In this document: in pieces, positions 52,789 through 61,969 of the stretch
How the letters are laid out: each line of letters opens with the position of its first letter
Numbering within the stretch: the stretch's first letter is position 1
Assembly (NCBI GenBank): GCA_020638695.1
Contig: JACKIB010000015.1
Coordinates: 1-64,000 of the forward strand
Origin: Planctomycetota bacterium
Lineage (GTDB): Bacteria > Planctomycetota > UBA1135 > UBA2386
DNA: 64,000 nucleotides
Direction of reading: 5' to 3'
Made by a program: the position numbers and the translations under genes
Notes under the pieces: generated by a model
What the model saw: the letters and a program-made list of their open reading frames with translations, nothing else
Told to the model about the DNA's origin: nothing
Databases searched by the model: none

Positions 52789-55700
52789 ATGCGGCTCCCG
52801 GCGTGCTCCGGGCTGGACGCTCGATGGGGCGGGTGGCACCATCGGCCGATCGACCTCTCTCTGATTCTGCTCGTCGCGGCTGCCGTGCTGCCGAATGCGC
52901 AGGGCGGTGGGAATCTCGATCGCTTCGAGAACGAGGTGCGCCCGCTGCTCGCGCGCCACTGCTTCCGGTGCCACGGACCGACCCAGCAGAAGAGCGGACT
53001 CCGACTCGACCACCGCGTCCACGTTCTCCGGGGTGGTGCCCGCGGGCCGGCGCTGGTGCCCGGCAAGCCGGACACGAGCCGACTGCTCCGGGCGGTGCGC
53101 GGCGACGACCCGGAACTGCACATGCCGCCGAAGCGACGCCTGGCCGCGGCAGAGATCGAAGTCTTGCGGCGCTGGATCGCGGGTGGTGCCGCGTGGCCCG
53201 TCGAGTCCGAACCCGCCGCGACGCCGCGCCGGCCGGGGTTCGACCTGGCGGCCCGGCGTGCCGCACATTGGGCATGGCAGCCGTGCCGCGCCGTCGTGCC
53301 GCCGCTGGTCGAGGATCCGGAGTGGCGGGGTAACCCGATCGATCGGTTCGTGCGCGCTGCGCTGCAGCGGCAGCGGCTCGCTCCCGCCCCGCCGGCAGAC
53401 CGCACCACCCTGCTGCGTCGGGTCACCTTCGACTTGACCGGGCTGCCGCCGACCGAACTCGAACTCGACGCGTTTCTCGCCGATCGACGCCCGGACGCGT
53501 TCGAGCGGGTGGTCGATTCACTGCTCGCGTCGGTCGCATTCGCCGAACACCAGGCGCGGCACTGGCTCGACGTGGTGCGGTTCGCCGAGACCCTCGGGCA
53601 CGAATTCGACTACCCGATCCCGAACGCGTGGCGCTACCGCGATTACGTGGTTCGCGCCTTCCACGCCGACGTGGGCTTCGACCAGCTGGTGCGCGAGCAC
53701 ATCGCCGGGGACCTGCTCGAGGTCAAGCGCCGTCATCCGACCGAGGGATTCGACGAATCGATCCTCGGCACCGGGTTCTGGTGGTTCGCCGAACAGGGCC
53801 ACTCGCCGGTCGACGTGCGCAAGCACACCGCCGATCGGGTGCACAACCAGCTCGATGTGCTGGGGAAAGCGTTCCTCGGGCTGACCGTCGGCTGCGCTCG
53901 TTGCCACGACCACAAGTTCGATGCGATCTCGGCGCGCGACTACTACGCACTGGCGGGTTACCTGAAGAGCTCGCGCTACCTGCAGCGCGACGCCCGGGCG
54001 AGTCTCGTGTCCAGCCCGGCGAAGCAGCTGGTCGTGGAGCGGTCCCGGTTGCGGCGGGCATGGAGTGCGCGGGTGCTGGCGTTCGCGAGCGACGTGCCGC
54101 GCGCGCTCGCGGATGCGCTGCGAGACGGTCCCGTGTCCGGCGCGGCCGAACGGTGGCGCACCGCGCTGCGCGACAAGGCGATCGACCGGGATCCACACCA
54201 CCCGGCGTGGGGGCTGCGCACGTTCCTGCGCAACCGCCATGGGTCCGTCGCGGAGCTTCGCGAACGCTGGGCGAAGGCGGTCGCCCGCACGTCGCGACCT
54301 TCGGCGCGGACCCCGATCGTGCTGGCCGACTTCGCGGTGCGGGACTACGCGGGGTGGTTCCGCGAGGGAGTAGCGTTCGGGAGCGGACCCATCCATGCGC
54401 CGCTGCTGCTCGAGTCCGACTGGTTTCCCCCGGCGGTGCACGCGGCAGGATGGGCACACAGTGCCGTGCACGGGCTCACGGCACAGGGTGTGCTGCACTC
54501 GCCGACCTTCCGCATCGAACGGGGCTACCTGCACGTGCTGGCGCACGGCCGCGAGAGTCGAATCCGGGTGGTACTGGAGGGCTTCGATCTGATCCGCGCA
54601 CCGATCTACGGTGGGCTCAAGCGGTTCGTCGACGACACGATGCCGCGCTGGTACACCTTCGATCTGCGCCGTTTCGCGGGGCAGCGCGCCTTCGTCGAAT
54701 TCGTCGACCAGGAGGCGTCCGACCTCGCGGACGATGTGCGCGGCAATGGCTACCGTACGGGTGGCTACCTCGCGGTCCGTCGGGTCGTGTGCGCGGACGA
54801 TCCTGTGCCGCCGACGTTCGACGCCGGAATCGTGGCGACGATGCTCGGCGATGCGTCGCCGGAGGTGAGTGTCGAGCCAGCCACCGCGCTGGCCAGCAGC
54901 CACGCGCGGGCGATCGCCGCCGCGGCGGATGGGCTCGCGCGCGGGGTGTTGACCGATGAGCAATCCCGACTGCTCGATTGGCTGTGGGAACGACAGTGGA
55001 TCGTTCCGCAGCCCACCGACCCGCAATCGCTCGCAGTGCAGCGCCGACGAGTCCGGGAGCTCGACGCGCGGTCGGTCCGGCCGATGCACGTGCCGGCGAT
55101 GAGTGACGGGACCGGCGAGGACGAGCACGTTTTCATCCGCGGCAGCCACCACGCACTCGGTCCGAAGGTGCCCCGACGCCTGCTCACCGCGATCGGGGGT
55201 GCCGCACCGCCGGCGGCCCCGGTCCGAGGCAGCGGCCGACTCCAGTTGGCCGAACGGATCCTCGCGGCGGACGACCCGCTCCCTGCGCGAGTGTTCGTCA
55301 ATCGGTTGTGGAAACATGTGTTCGGTCGGGGGCTGGTGGCCACGGTCGATGACTTCGGGGTGCAGGGCAGCCCGCCGAGCCATCCGGAGTTGCTCGACTG
55401 GCTGGCCCGCCGGTTCGTCGCCGACGGGTGGTCGACCAAGAAGGCGATCCGCCGCATGGTGCTGTCGCGCACCTACCGGATGGCGAGCGCCAGCACGCCC
55501 GAAGGAGAGGTGCGTGATCCGAACAATCGGTGGTTGCATCGGATGCCGGTGCGCCGCTTGCCGGCGGAGAGCCTCCGCGACGCGATTCTGTCCGTCAGCG
55601 GACGGCTCGACCGCACGCTGGGTGGGGCGGGTGTGCCGCCGCACCTGACGCGATTCCAGCAGGCCGGGCGCGGCCGTCCGCGGTCCGGGCCGCTCGACGG

Positions 55701-56100
55701 TGGGGGGCGGCGGAGTCTGTACCTCCGAGTCGGCCGCAACTTCCTCGATGCGTTCTTGCTGGCGTTCGACTTCCCCCTACCCGCCTCGACCATGGGCCGG
55801 CGAGCCGTCACCAACGTGCCGGCCCAGGCGCTGGCGTTGTTGAACGACCCGTTCGTGCACGGTGAAGCGGGGCGCTGGGCCGCCGAGGTGGTCCGCAGCC
55901 ACACGACACCGGAACGCCGGATCGTCGCAGTCTGGCGTCGCGCGCTGCTGCGCGTCCCGCGTCCCGCCGAGCTGCAGCAGGTCCGCGCGTTTCTCGCCGA
56001 TCAGGCGCGCGTCCACGGCTGTGGACTCGACGATCCACGTCCCTGGCAGGACCTCTGCCACGCGGTTTTCAACTTGAAGGAATTCCTGTTTCGACGATGA
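52789..56100 (+). CDS. PSD1 cytochrome / DUF1549 / DUF1553 protein
   Basis: This is a 1103-residue protein from an ATG at 52789; the N-terminus includes a signal segment (SLILLVAAAVLPNAQG). Domains: PSD1 cytochrome-like with CFRCHGPTQQKSG, DUF1549 (RRVTFDLTGLPPTELELDAF ... VRFAETLGHEFDYP ... CARCHDHKFDAI), an inserted beta-rich region (54300-54800), and DUF1553 (ARVFVNRLWKHVFGRGLVAT). It has two CxxCH sites like its relative at 13239. Its stop overlaps the start of the DUF1501 gene by four bases (ATGA). The pair is a typical planctomycete operon of unproven function, often placed in polysaccharide use. Confidence 0.9.
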   Translation: MRLPACSGLDARWGGWHHRPIDLSLILLVAAAVLPNAQGGGNLDRFENEVRPLLARHCFRCHGPTQQKSGLRLDHRVHVLRGGARGPALVPGKPDTSRLLRAVRGDDPELHMPPKRRLAAAEIEVLRRWIAGGAAWPVESEPAATPRRPGFDLAARRAAHWAWQPCRAVVPPLVEDPEWRGNPIDRFVRAALQRQRLAPAPPADRTTLLRRVTFDLTGLPPTELELDAFLADRRPDAFERVVDSLLASVAFAEHQARHWLDVVRFAETLGHEFDYPIPNAWRYRDYVVRAFHADVGFDQLVREHIAGDLLEVKRRHPTEGFDESILGTGFWWFAEQGHSPVDVRKHTADRVHNQLDVLGKAFLGLTVGCARCHDHKFDAISARDYYALAGYLKSSRYLQRDARASLVSSPAKQLVVERSRLRRAWSARVLAFASDVPRALADALRDGPVSGAAERWRTALRDKAIDRDPHHPAWGLRTFLRNRHGSVAELRERWAKAVARTSRPSARTPIVLADFAVRDYAGWFREGVAFGSGPIHAPLLLESDWFPPAVHAAGWAHSAVHGLTAQGVLHSPTFRIERGYLHVLAHGRESRIRVVLEGFDLIRAPIYGGLKRFVDDTMPRWYTFDLRRFAGQRAFVEFVDQEASDLADDVRGNGYRTGGYLAVRRVVCADDPVPPTFDAGIVATMLGDASPEVSVEPATALASSHARAIAAAADGLARGVLTDEQSRLLDWLWERQWIVPQPTDPQSLAVQRRRVRELDARSVRPMHVPAMSDGTGEDEHVFIRGSHHALGPKVPRRLLTAIGGAAPPAAPVRGSGRLQLAERILAADDPLPARVFVNRLWKHVFGRGLVATVDDFGVQGSPPSHPELLDWLARRFVADGWSTKKAIRRMVLSRTYRMASASTPEGEVRDPNNRWLHRMPVRRLPAESLRDAILSVSGRLDRTLGGAGVPPHLTRFQQAGRGRPRSGPLDGGGRRSLYLRVGRNFLDAFLLAFDFPLPASTMGRRAVTNVPAQALALLNDPFVHGEAGRWAAEVVRSHTTPERRIVAVWRRALLRVPRPAELQQVRAFLADQARVHGCGLDDPRPWQDLCHAVFNLKEFLFRR

Positions 56101-57527
56101 GCGGCGCACGGCAGTTGGCGCACCTGTTCGACCGGCGGGAGATGCTGGAGAAGTGGGCGATGGGGTTCGGCGGCCTGGCGCTGGCTGCGCTCACGCGCCA
56201 GAACGCGCTGCCCGGCCGCGCATGCACGTTGCCGATCGGCGACGAGCCACGGGTGCCGCACCACCGGCCGCGGGCGCGCAACGTGATCTTCCTCTACATG
56301 GACGGCGGCCCCTCGGCGGTCGACACGTTCGATCCCAAGCCACGACTGAGCCGCGATGACGGCAAGCCGTTCCCGATGAAGGTCGAGCCGACGCAGTTCC
56401 GCGACGACGGCAACATCCTCGGTTCGCCGTGGCGATTCGCCAGGCACGGACAATCGGGGATCGAGGTCAGCGCGTTGTTTCCGCACCTCGCGACCTGTGT
56501 CGACGAGTTGGCGGTGATCCGCTCGATGGTCGCCGAGTTCTCCGAGCACACCAACGCGAACTACTTCCTGCACACCGGGCACGGTCTGCAAGGCCGGCCG
56601 AGCACCGGTGCCTGGGTGGTCTACGGGCTCGGTAGTCCGAGCCGCGACCTGCCTGGCTTCGTGGTGCTCGACGGCGGATTGACACCCCCAGGCGGACTCG
56701 ACAACTTCAGCAGCGGGTTCCTGTCGGCCCGCTACCAGGCATCGATCTTGAAGCCGGGCGGTGAGCCGATCGCCAACATCGCTCGCCGCGAGCCAAGCGC
56801 GGTCATGCAGCAGCGCAAACTGTCGCTCATCGAGACCCTCGATCGCCAGGGGTTGACGCACGACGGAGCCGCGGCGCAGGTCGAAGCCGCGCTGGCCAAC
56901 TATGAGCTCGCAGCGCGCATGCAGCTCGCGGTGCCCGAACTGGTCGACCTGCGTGGCGAGTCGGCGACCATCCGATCGCTCTACGGATTGGACGCCGAGT
57001 TCCCGCCGACCCGAACCTATGCGATGCAGTGCCTGCTCGCCCGGCGACTGGTCGAGCGCGGGGTGCGCTTCGTCGAGTTGACGTGTCCGAAGGTCGCAGG
57101 CGATCGATGGGACCAGCACTCCGACCTGAAGCGCGGCCACGAGAACAACGCGCGGGCGGTCGACCAGCCGATCGCCGCGCTGCTCCAGGACCTCAAGGCG
57201 CGTGGCCTGCTCGACGAGACGTTGGTCGTGTGGGCCGGCGAGTTCGGCCGGACCCCGTTTGCCCAAGGGCGGAACGGGCGCGACCACAACCCGTTCGGCT
57301 TCACCATCTGGCTGGCCGGCGGCGGGGTGCGCGGTGGGACGGTGTACGGTGCGACCGACGAGTACGGCTACAAGGCGGTCGAGGGGCGCACCACGATCCA
57401 CGACCTGCACGCCACGATGCTGCACCTGCTGGGGCTCGACCACGAGCGCCTGACCTACCGGTTCAGCGGCCGCGACATCCGGTTGACGGATGTGGCGGGC
57501 GAGGTGATTCGCGCGGTCCTGGCGTGA
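56097..57527 (+). CDS. DUF1501 domain protein
   Basis: The ATGA overlap with the DUF1549/1553 stop fixes the start. The 476-residue protein has the DUF1501 blocks FLYMDGGPSAVDTFDPKPRL, YFLHTGHGLQGRPSTGAWVV, LVVWAGEFGRTPFAQGRNG, GRDHNPFGFTIWLAGGGVRG and LDHERLTYRFSGRDIRLTDV. It has the arrangement of an alkaline-phosphatase-like fold. It is the partner of the preceding gene and a paralogue of 11770-13239. The short N-terminal hydrophobic stretch (WAMGFGGLALAALTRQ) suggests export by the Tat route. The reaction is unknown. Confidence 0.9.
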   Translation: MSGARQLAHLFDRREMLEKWAMGFGGLALAALTRQNALPGRACTLPIGDEPRVPHHRPRARNVIFLYMDGGPSAVDTFDPKPRLSRDDGKPFPMKVEPTQFRDDGNILGSPWRFARHGQSGIEVSALFPHLATCVDELAVIRSMVAEFSEHTNANYFLHTGHGLQGRPSTGAWVVYGLGSPSRDLPGFVVLDGGLTPPGGLDNFSSGFLSARYQASILKPGGEPIANIARREPSAVMQQRKLSLIETLDRQGLTHDGAAAQVEAALANYELAARMQLAVPELVDLRGESATIRSLYGLDAEFPPTRTYAMQCLLARRLVERGVRFVELTCPKVAGDRWDQHSDLKRGHENNARAVDQPIAALLQDLKARGLLDETLVVWAGEFGRTPFAQGRNGRDHNPFGFTIWLAGGGVRGGTVYGATDEYGYKAVEGRTTIHDLHATMLHLLGLDHERLTYRFSGRDIRLTDVAGEVIRAVLA

Positions 57528-57615
57528 AGCGGTGCGAGTTCGCGTGCGAGCCCGAACGAGTCGGGCGGGCGTTGCCGCTCCGCCCCCTTGGCCACCCTCC
57601 CCGCCCGGCGCTACG

Positions 57616-60363
57616 ATGCCTCCCCACATGACCGCCATCGAAGCCAGCCCGACGCTGCTGACCATGACCCTCGACGGGGAGGAGGTCTCCTTCACCCGCG
57701 GGGAGACGATCTACGAGGTCAGCCGCCGGCACGCCAAGGACGTGCCGACGCTCTGCTACGACCCGCGCCTCGATCCATTCGGCGGCTGCCGGATGTGCGT
57801 GGTCGAGGTCGAGGGGGTGCGCAACCCGGTGGCCTCGTGCACCACCAAGGCGACGCCCGGGATGGTGGTGCGGACCCACACCGACGCGCTGGAGGGCCAC
57901 CGCAAGACATTGCTCGAGATGGTCGTGTCCGAGAACCGGCAGGTCGACGTCGATCCGCTGCGCGGGTACGCCTCGCAGGAGCTGACCCAGCTGGTCGACC
58001 GGTACGAAGCGCGCACCGGTCGCTTCCGCGGCAAGAAGTCCGGCACCAGCAAGACCGGCGACCCGAATCCGTTCATCCTGCGTGACTACGAGCAGTGCAT
58101 CTCCTGCTACCGGTGCGTGCGGGTGTGCGCCGAACAGGAGGGTGACTACGCGATCAGCGTCGCCAACCGGGGGTTCGCCACGCAGATCACCACCGAGTTC
58201 GACGGCCTGTTGAAGGAGTCGACTTGCACGTTCTGCGGCCAGTGTGTGCAGACCTGCCCGACCGGTGCGCTGGCCGACCGCAAGTCGTTGCGCGCCGAGG
58301 CGCTACCCGGTCCGATCACCGAGACCCGCACGGTGTGCACCTACTGCGGTGTCGGCTGTGCTGTCGACTTGATGACCAAGGGCGAGAAGCTGGTCGGCGT
58401 GCGTCCGGCGATGGACGGCCCGGCGAACGAGGGCGCCCTGTGCATCAAGGGGCAGTTCGCGTACGACTTCGTGCAACACCCCGACCGCTTGAAGACGCCG
58501 CTGGTGCGCGATGCATCGGGTGAGTTGGTGCCGGCGAGCTGGGACGAAGCGCTCGACCGCGCGGCGGCCGGATTCGTCAAGGCCAACGCCGAGCACGGGC
58601 GGCACAGCGTCTACGCGATCAGCTCCGGTCGCGCCCCGACCGAGGCCAGCTACACGCTGCAGAAGTTCATCCGGGCCGGATTCGCCTCCAACCACGTCGA
58701 CAACTGCTCGCGTGGTTGACACGCCCCAACGGTCGCCGGTCTGACGGCCACAATTGGACGAGGTGCGATGAGCAACCCGCTCGTCGACATGGAGAAGCCC
58801 GACGTGATCTTCGCGATCGGGACCAACATGACCGAGTGCCACCCGGTGGCGGCGCTACGGCTCAAGAAGGCGATCCAGCGCGGCGCCAAGATGATCGTGG
58901 CCGATCCGCGGCGGATCCCGCTCGCGGAGATGGCGCACCTCTACCTGCCGATCCGGGTCGGTAGCGACGTGGCCTTGATCAGCGCGATGTGCCATGTGAT
59001 CGTCCGCGACGGGCTGCAGGACCACGACTACATCGCCTCGCGCACGCGCGAGTCCGAGGCGCTGTTCGAGCACCTCGAGAAGTGCACGCCGGAGTGGGCT
59101 GCCGAGATCTGTCAGGTGCCGGCAGCCGACATCGAGCAGGCGGCTCGTTGGTACGGGGCAGCCGACCGGGGCGCCATCTACTACACGCTCGGCATCACGG
59201 AGCACGTGTGCGGAGTGGACAACGTGCAGTCGCTCTCCAACTTGGCACTGCTGACGGGCAACCTCGGCAAGGAGGGCGCCGGCCTCAATCCGATGCGCGG
59301 CCAGAACAACGTGCAGGGCTCGGGTGACGCCGGCGGCGTGCCGGCGAACTTCCCCGGCTTCCAGTCGGTCACCGATCCGGCCAACCAGGAGAAGTTCGAG
59401 AAGCTGTACGGCAAGAAGGTCGACCTCGAGAAGGGCATCACCAAGATCACCGCCCTGAATCGCGCGGGTGAGCAGATCCGCGCGATGCTGATCGACGGTG
59501 AGAACACGGTGGTGTCCGACGCCGACCGGAAGCACGGCGAAGCGCAGTTGCGCAAGCTCGACCACCTGGTGGTGATCGACCTGTTCCTCACCGAGACCGC
59601 GGAGATGGCGGACGTGGTGCTGCCAGCGACTGCGTGGGGCGAGACCGACGGTTCACAGGTGAACACCGAGCGACGGGTGCAGCGGTTGCGCGCCGCGGTG
59701 CCGCCGCAGGGGCAGGCCAAGCCGGATTGGTGGATCATCTCGCAGATCGCGAAGCGCTGCGGGATCCCCGGGTTCGAGTTCACGAGCGCGGCCGACGTGT
59801 TCAACGAGTTGTGTTCGCTCTCGCCGATCTACGCCGGGCTCGACTGGGACCTCATCGAGCGCGGGGAGTACCAGTGGCCGGTGCCGCACAAGGGTCACCC
59901 GGGCACCCCGGTGCTGCATCAGGGCGAGTTCAAGAACGGTCGCGGGATCTTCAAGGTGATCGACTACCGACCGCCGGCGGAAACGGTGAGTGCGAGCTTC
60001 CCGGTGTGGCTGACCACCGGGCGCCGACTGCAGGCGTACCACACCCGCACCCAGACCGGGCGCACGGCAGGGATCGAGTACCTGTTGGCCGAGGAGCTCC
60101 TCGAGATCCACCCCGACGACATGCGGGAGTGGAAGCTGCAAGATGGTGACACGGTGAACATGAGCAGCAGTCGCGGCAGCGTCGAGGTGAAGGTGAAGGC
60201 CTCCGCGAAGTCACCGCGTGGCACCGTGTTCTGCAGCTTCAGCTTCAACGAAGTGCCGGTGAACTTCCTGATCGGCGGTGGCTTCGACCCGGTGACCGAG
60301 ACCGCGGAGTTCAAGGTCTGCCCGGTGCGCATCGAGCGCACTGCGGCTCCGGCGCGGTCCTGA
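57616..60363 (+). CDS. fdhF: Formate dehydrogenase alpha subunit, selenocysteine-containing
   Basis: This is read as one gene of 915 residues with an in-frame UGA (58717-58719) decoded as selenocysteine 368. Start ATG 57616; 57628 is possible. N-terminal [2Fe-2S] domain: C47, C58, C61, C75. Two ferredoxin-like [4Fe-4S] sets: C161, C164, C167, C171 and C204, C207, C210, C214. Molybdopterin-domain cluster: C241, C244, C248 and a later Cys. The UGA falls in NCSRG-U-HAPTVAG, where FdhF enzymes have Sec or Cys between the Cys and His-x-Pro. The frame then continues without a stop to 60363 with normal molybdo/tungsto-bis-MGD motifs and the molybdopterin-dinucleotide C-terminal domain. It would oxidise formate (or reduce CO2) in the cytoplasm. 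The NAD-linked NuoE-NuoF subunit at 3078-4715 is the likely partner. A SECIS-like hairpin follows the UGA. Confidence 0.85.
58717..58760 (+). promoter_or_regulatory. SECIS-like element for UGA recoding
   Basis: Exactly 18 bases separate the UGA from GGTCTG (58738-58743). From memory, E. coli fdhF has the same 18-base spacing, and the apical loop GGUCU of its SECIS is identical. A short stem (GGTCG with CGGCC, one G-U pair) can close this loop. The element lies inside the coding region, as in other bacteria. Selenoprotein machinery genes are not in the window. Confidence 0.75.
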
Positions 60364-60382
60364 ACGCCTTCGCCGCCGCCCC

Positions 60383-61963
60383 GTGAAACCGCTGATCGCC
60401 CGCTGCCTGCTCGCGATCGGCGCGTTGTCGGTCACCGGACTGATGGGGCTCGGGGTGTTGGACCTCGTGACGCGCAGTTCGTACCTGCACCGCGCGCTCA
60501 GCGGGAACGCGGGGCCGCGGATGGCGATGCTCGACGAGGAGCGGGTCGCGGCGGCAGCCAAGACCGTGGGGCCGTTCAGCGCGCCGATCGATCCGCACGT
60601 GGGCATCACCATGAAGCGCGGCGCACGGCGAGATCTGGTCGGCACGCCGGCCAGCATGGACGGGTTCGGTCAGCGACTTCGGGTCGGGCCCGAGCCGGTC
60701 GCCGGAGCGCTGCGCATCGCCGTGCTGGGCGACTCGGTGGCGTTCGGCTTCGGGGTGGCCGACGACCAGACGATCGGGCACTTCCTCGAAGAGTACTTGG
60801 CCCGCTGCTGTGCCGTCCGACCGGTGGTGTTCACCGTCGCTTGTCCCGGCTGGAACCACCACAACGAGCATCGATTCCTCAAGAGCCACTTGGCACGGCT
60901 GCGACCCGACGTGGTGCTGCTGTTGCCGATCGGCAACGACCTGCACGACGCCTACACCGTCAACGAGGTGGGTCACCGTTCGCTCGAGTACGACCCGGTG
61001 CGCGGCGCGGTGCAGCCGCACACCTCTGCCGAGCAGTACAACTTGATGATGGTGCACTACGCGCAGGCATCCCTGCAGGAGCTGATGAAGGTGCGCGCCG
61101 CCGGCGGACTGGAGGCGTCGATGCCGCACGTCGTGACCTCGGGGCTGGCGCCGGAGTCTCGGCGACGCTGGGTCGAAGTGGTCGACAACGTGCGCGACCT
61201 GGATCGCTGTCTACGCGCCCGCGGCGCGCGCTTGGCGGTCGGTTTGACGGTCGACAAGGGGTTCGAGGCGGCGTACCGGGCGCGGATCGGCGCAGCGTTG
61301 CCGGAGTTGCCGTTCATCGCCACGTTCGACGCGATCGGAACCGCCGACCACCTCGCCACCGACCCGCATCCCAACGCGCGCTACACCCGCGCACTCGCCT
61401 GGTGCTTCGCCGAGTTCCTGGTGCGTCAGGGATGGCTGAAGGAGGTCGACGCCGGCAAGTTGCCGCCGATCCCCGAGGGCTTCGCAAGCCGCCGTGTGCC
61501 AGCGCGAAGTCCCGAGCAAGTGCGCGCGCGCGCGGACGAGTACACCGCCAAGTGGCGCGCGTTCTTCCGCAGCGAGGTGGTGGTGCGCGACACCACCGGG
61601 TTCCACCAGGTCTACGGGGCAGTGTACGGCGACGGCGTGGTGAATCGCACGCTGTTGGTCGCCCTGCGCAATCCGGGCAGGGGCGTGATCGTGATGCACT
61701 TCGACCGGCTGCGCGGCGACAGCGGGGTCTACCCGCTGCGCCTCACGGCGCGGATCAACGGGGTTTCGGCTGGCGAAATGGAGGTGACGCCGCCGCGCGG
61801 AAACGAGTTGGCCGACGCATTCCGCATCGCGGTGCCGGCGAGTGTGCGCGACGAGTTCGTGGACCTCGAGGTGCGGGCGTCGAACTGGGTGGTCGAGCAG
61901 GACCAGGGGATGAGTCGAACCGCGAGCTTCAAGTTGCTGCGGGTCGGGTTCGAGGCGCAGTAG
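60383..61963 (+). CDS. Membrane-anchored SGNH-hydrolase protein
   Basis: The GTG at 60383 starts MKPLIARCLLAIGALSVTGL, an N-terminal membrane/signal segment. The 526-residue protein has an SGNH core: block I LGDSVAFGFGV, block III-like PIGNDLHDAY and block V DHLATDPHPN. The C-terminal 170 residues are beta-rich. SGNH proteins of this kind are often O-acyl esterases or transferases acting on polysaccharides outside the membrane. It follows the formate dehydrogenase gene by 19 bases but has no evident functional link to it. It converges on the next gene. Confidence 0.75.
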   Translation: MKPLIARCLLAIGALSVTGLMGLGVLDLVTRSSYLHRALSGNAGPRMAMLDEERVAAAAKTVGPFSAPIDPHVGITMKRGARRDLVGTPASMDGFGQRLRVGPEPVAGALRIAVLGDSVAFGFGVADDQTIGHFLEEYLARCCAVRPVVFTVACPGWNHHNEHRFLKSHLARLRPDVVLLLPIGNDLHDAYTVNEVGHRSLEYDPVRGAVQPHTSAEQYNLMMVHYAQASLQELMKVRAAGGLEASMPHVVTSGLAPESRRRWVEVVDNVRDLDRCLRARGARLAVGLTVDKGFEAAYRARIGAALPELPFIATFDAIGTADHLATDPHPNARYTRALAWCFAEFLVRQGWLKEVDAGKLPPIPEGFASRRVPARSPEQVRARADEYTAKWRAFFRSEVVVRDTTGFHQVYGAVYGDGVVNRTLLVALRNPGRGVIVMHFDRLRGDSGVYPLRLTARINGVSAGEMEVTPPRGNELADAFRIAVPASVRDEFVDLEVRASNWVVEQDQGMSRTASFKLLRVGFEAQ

Positions 61964-61969
61964 CGCGGA

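Noticed and set aside
50619..53333. 904-codon plus-strand frame
   Set aside because: Antisense to the DUF6259-like gene and overlapping the DUF1549 gene; no domain pattern.
53518..55644. 708-codon minus-strand frame
   Set aside because: Antisense to the DUF1549/DUF1553 gene; no similarity seen.
58717..58719. UGA as a true stop that splits formate dehydrogenase into two genes (with a new start at 58768)
   Set aside because: The frame is the same on both sides, the codon is at the Sec/Cys catalytic position, and codons between the UGA and 58768 encode conserved HAPTVAG sequence.
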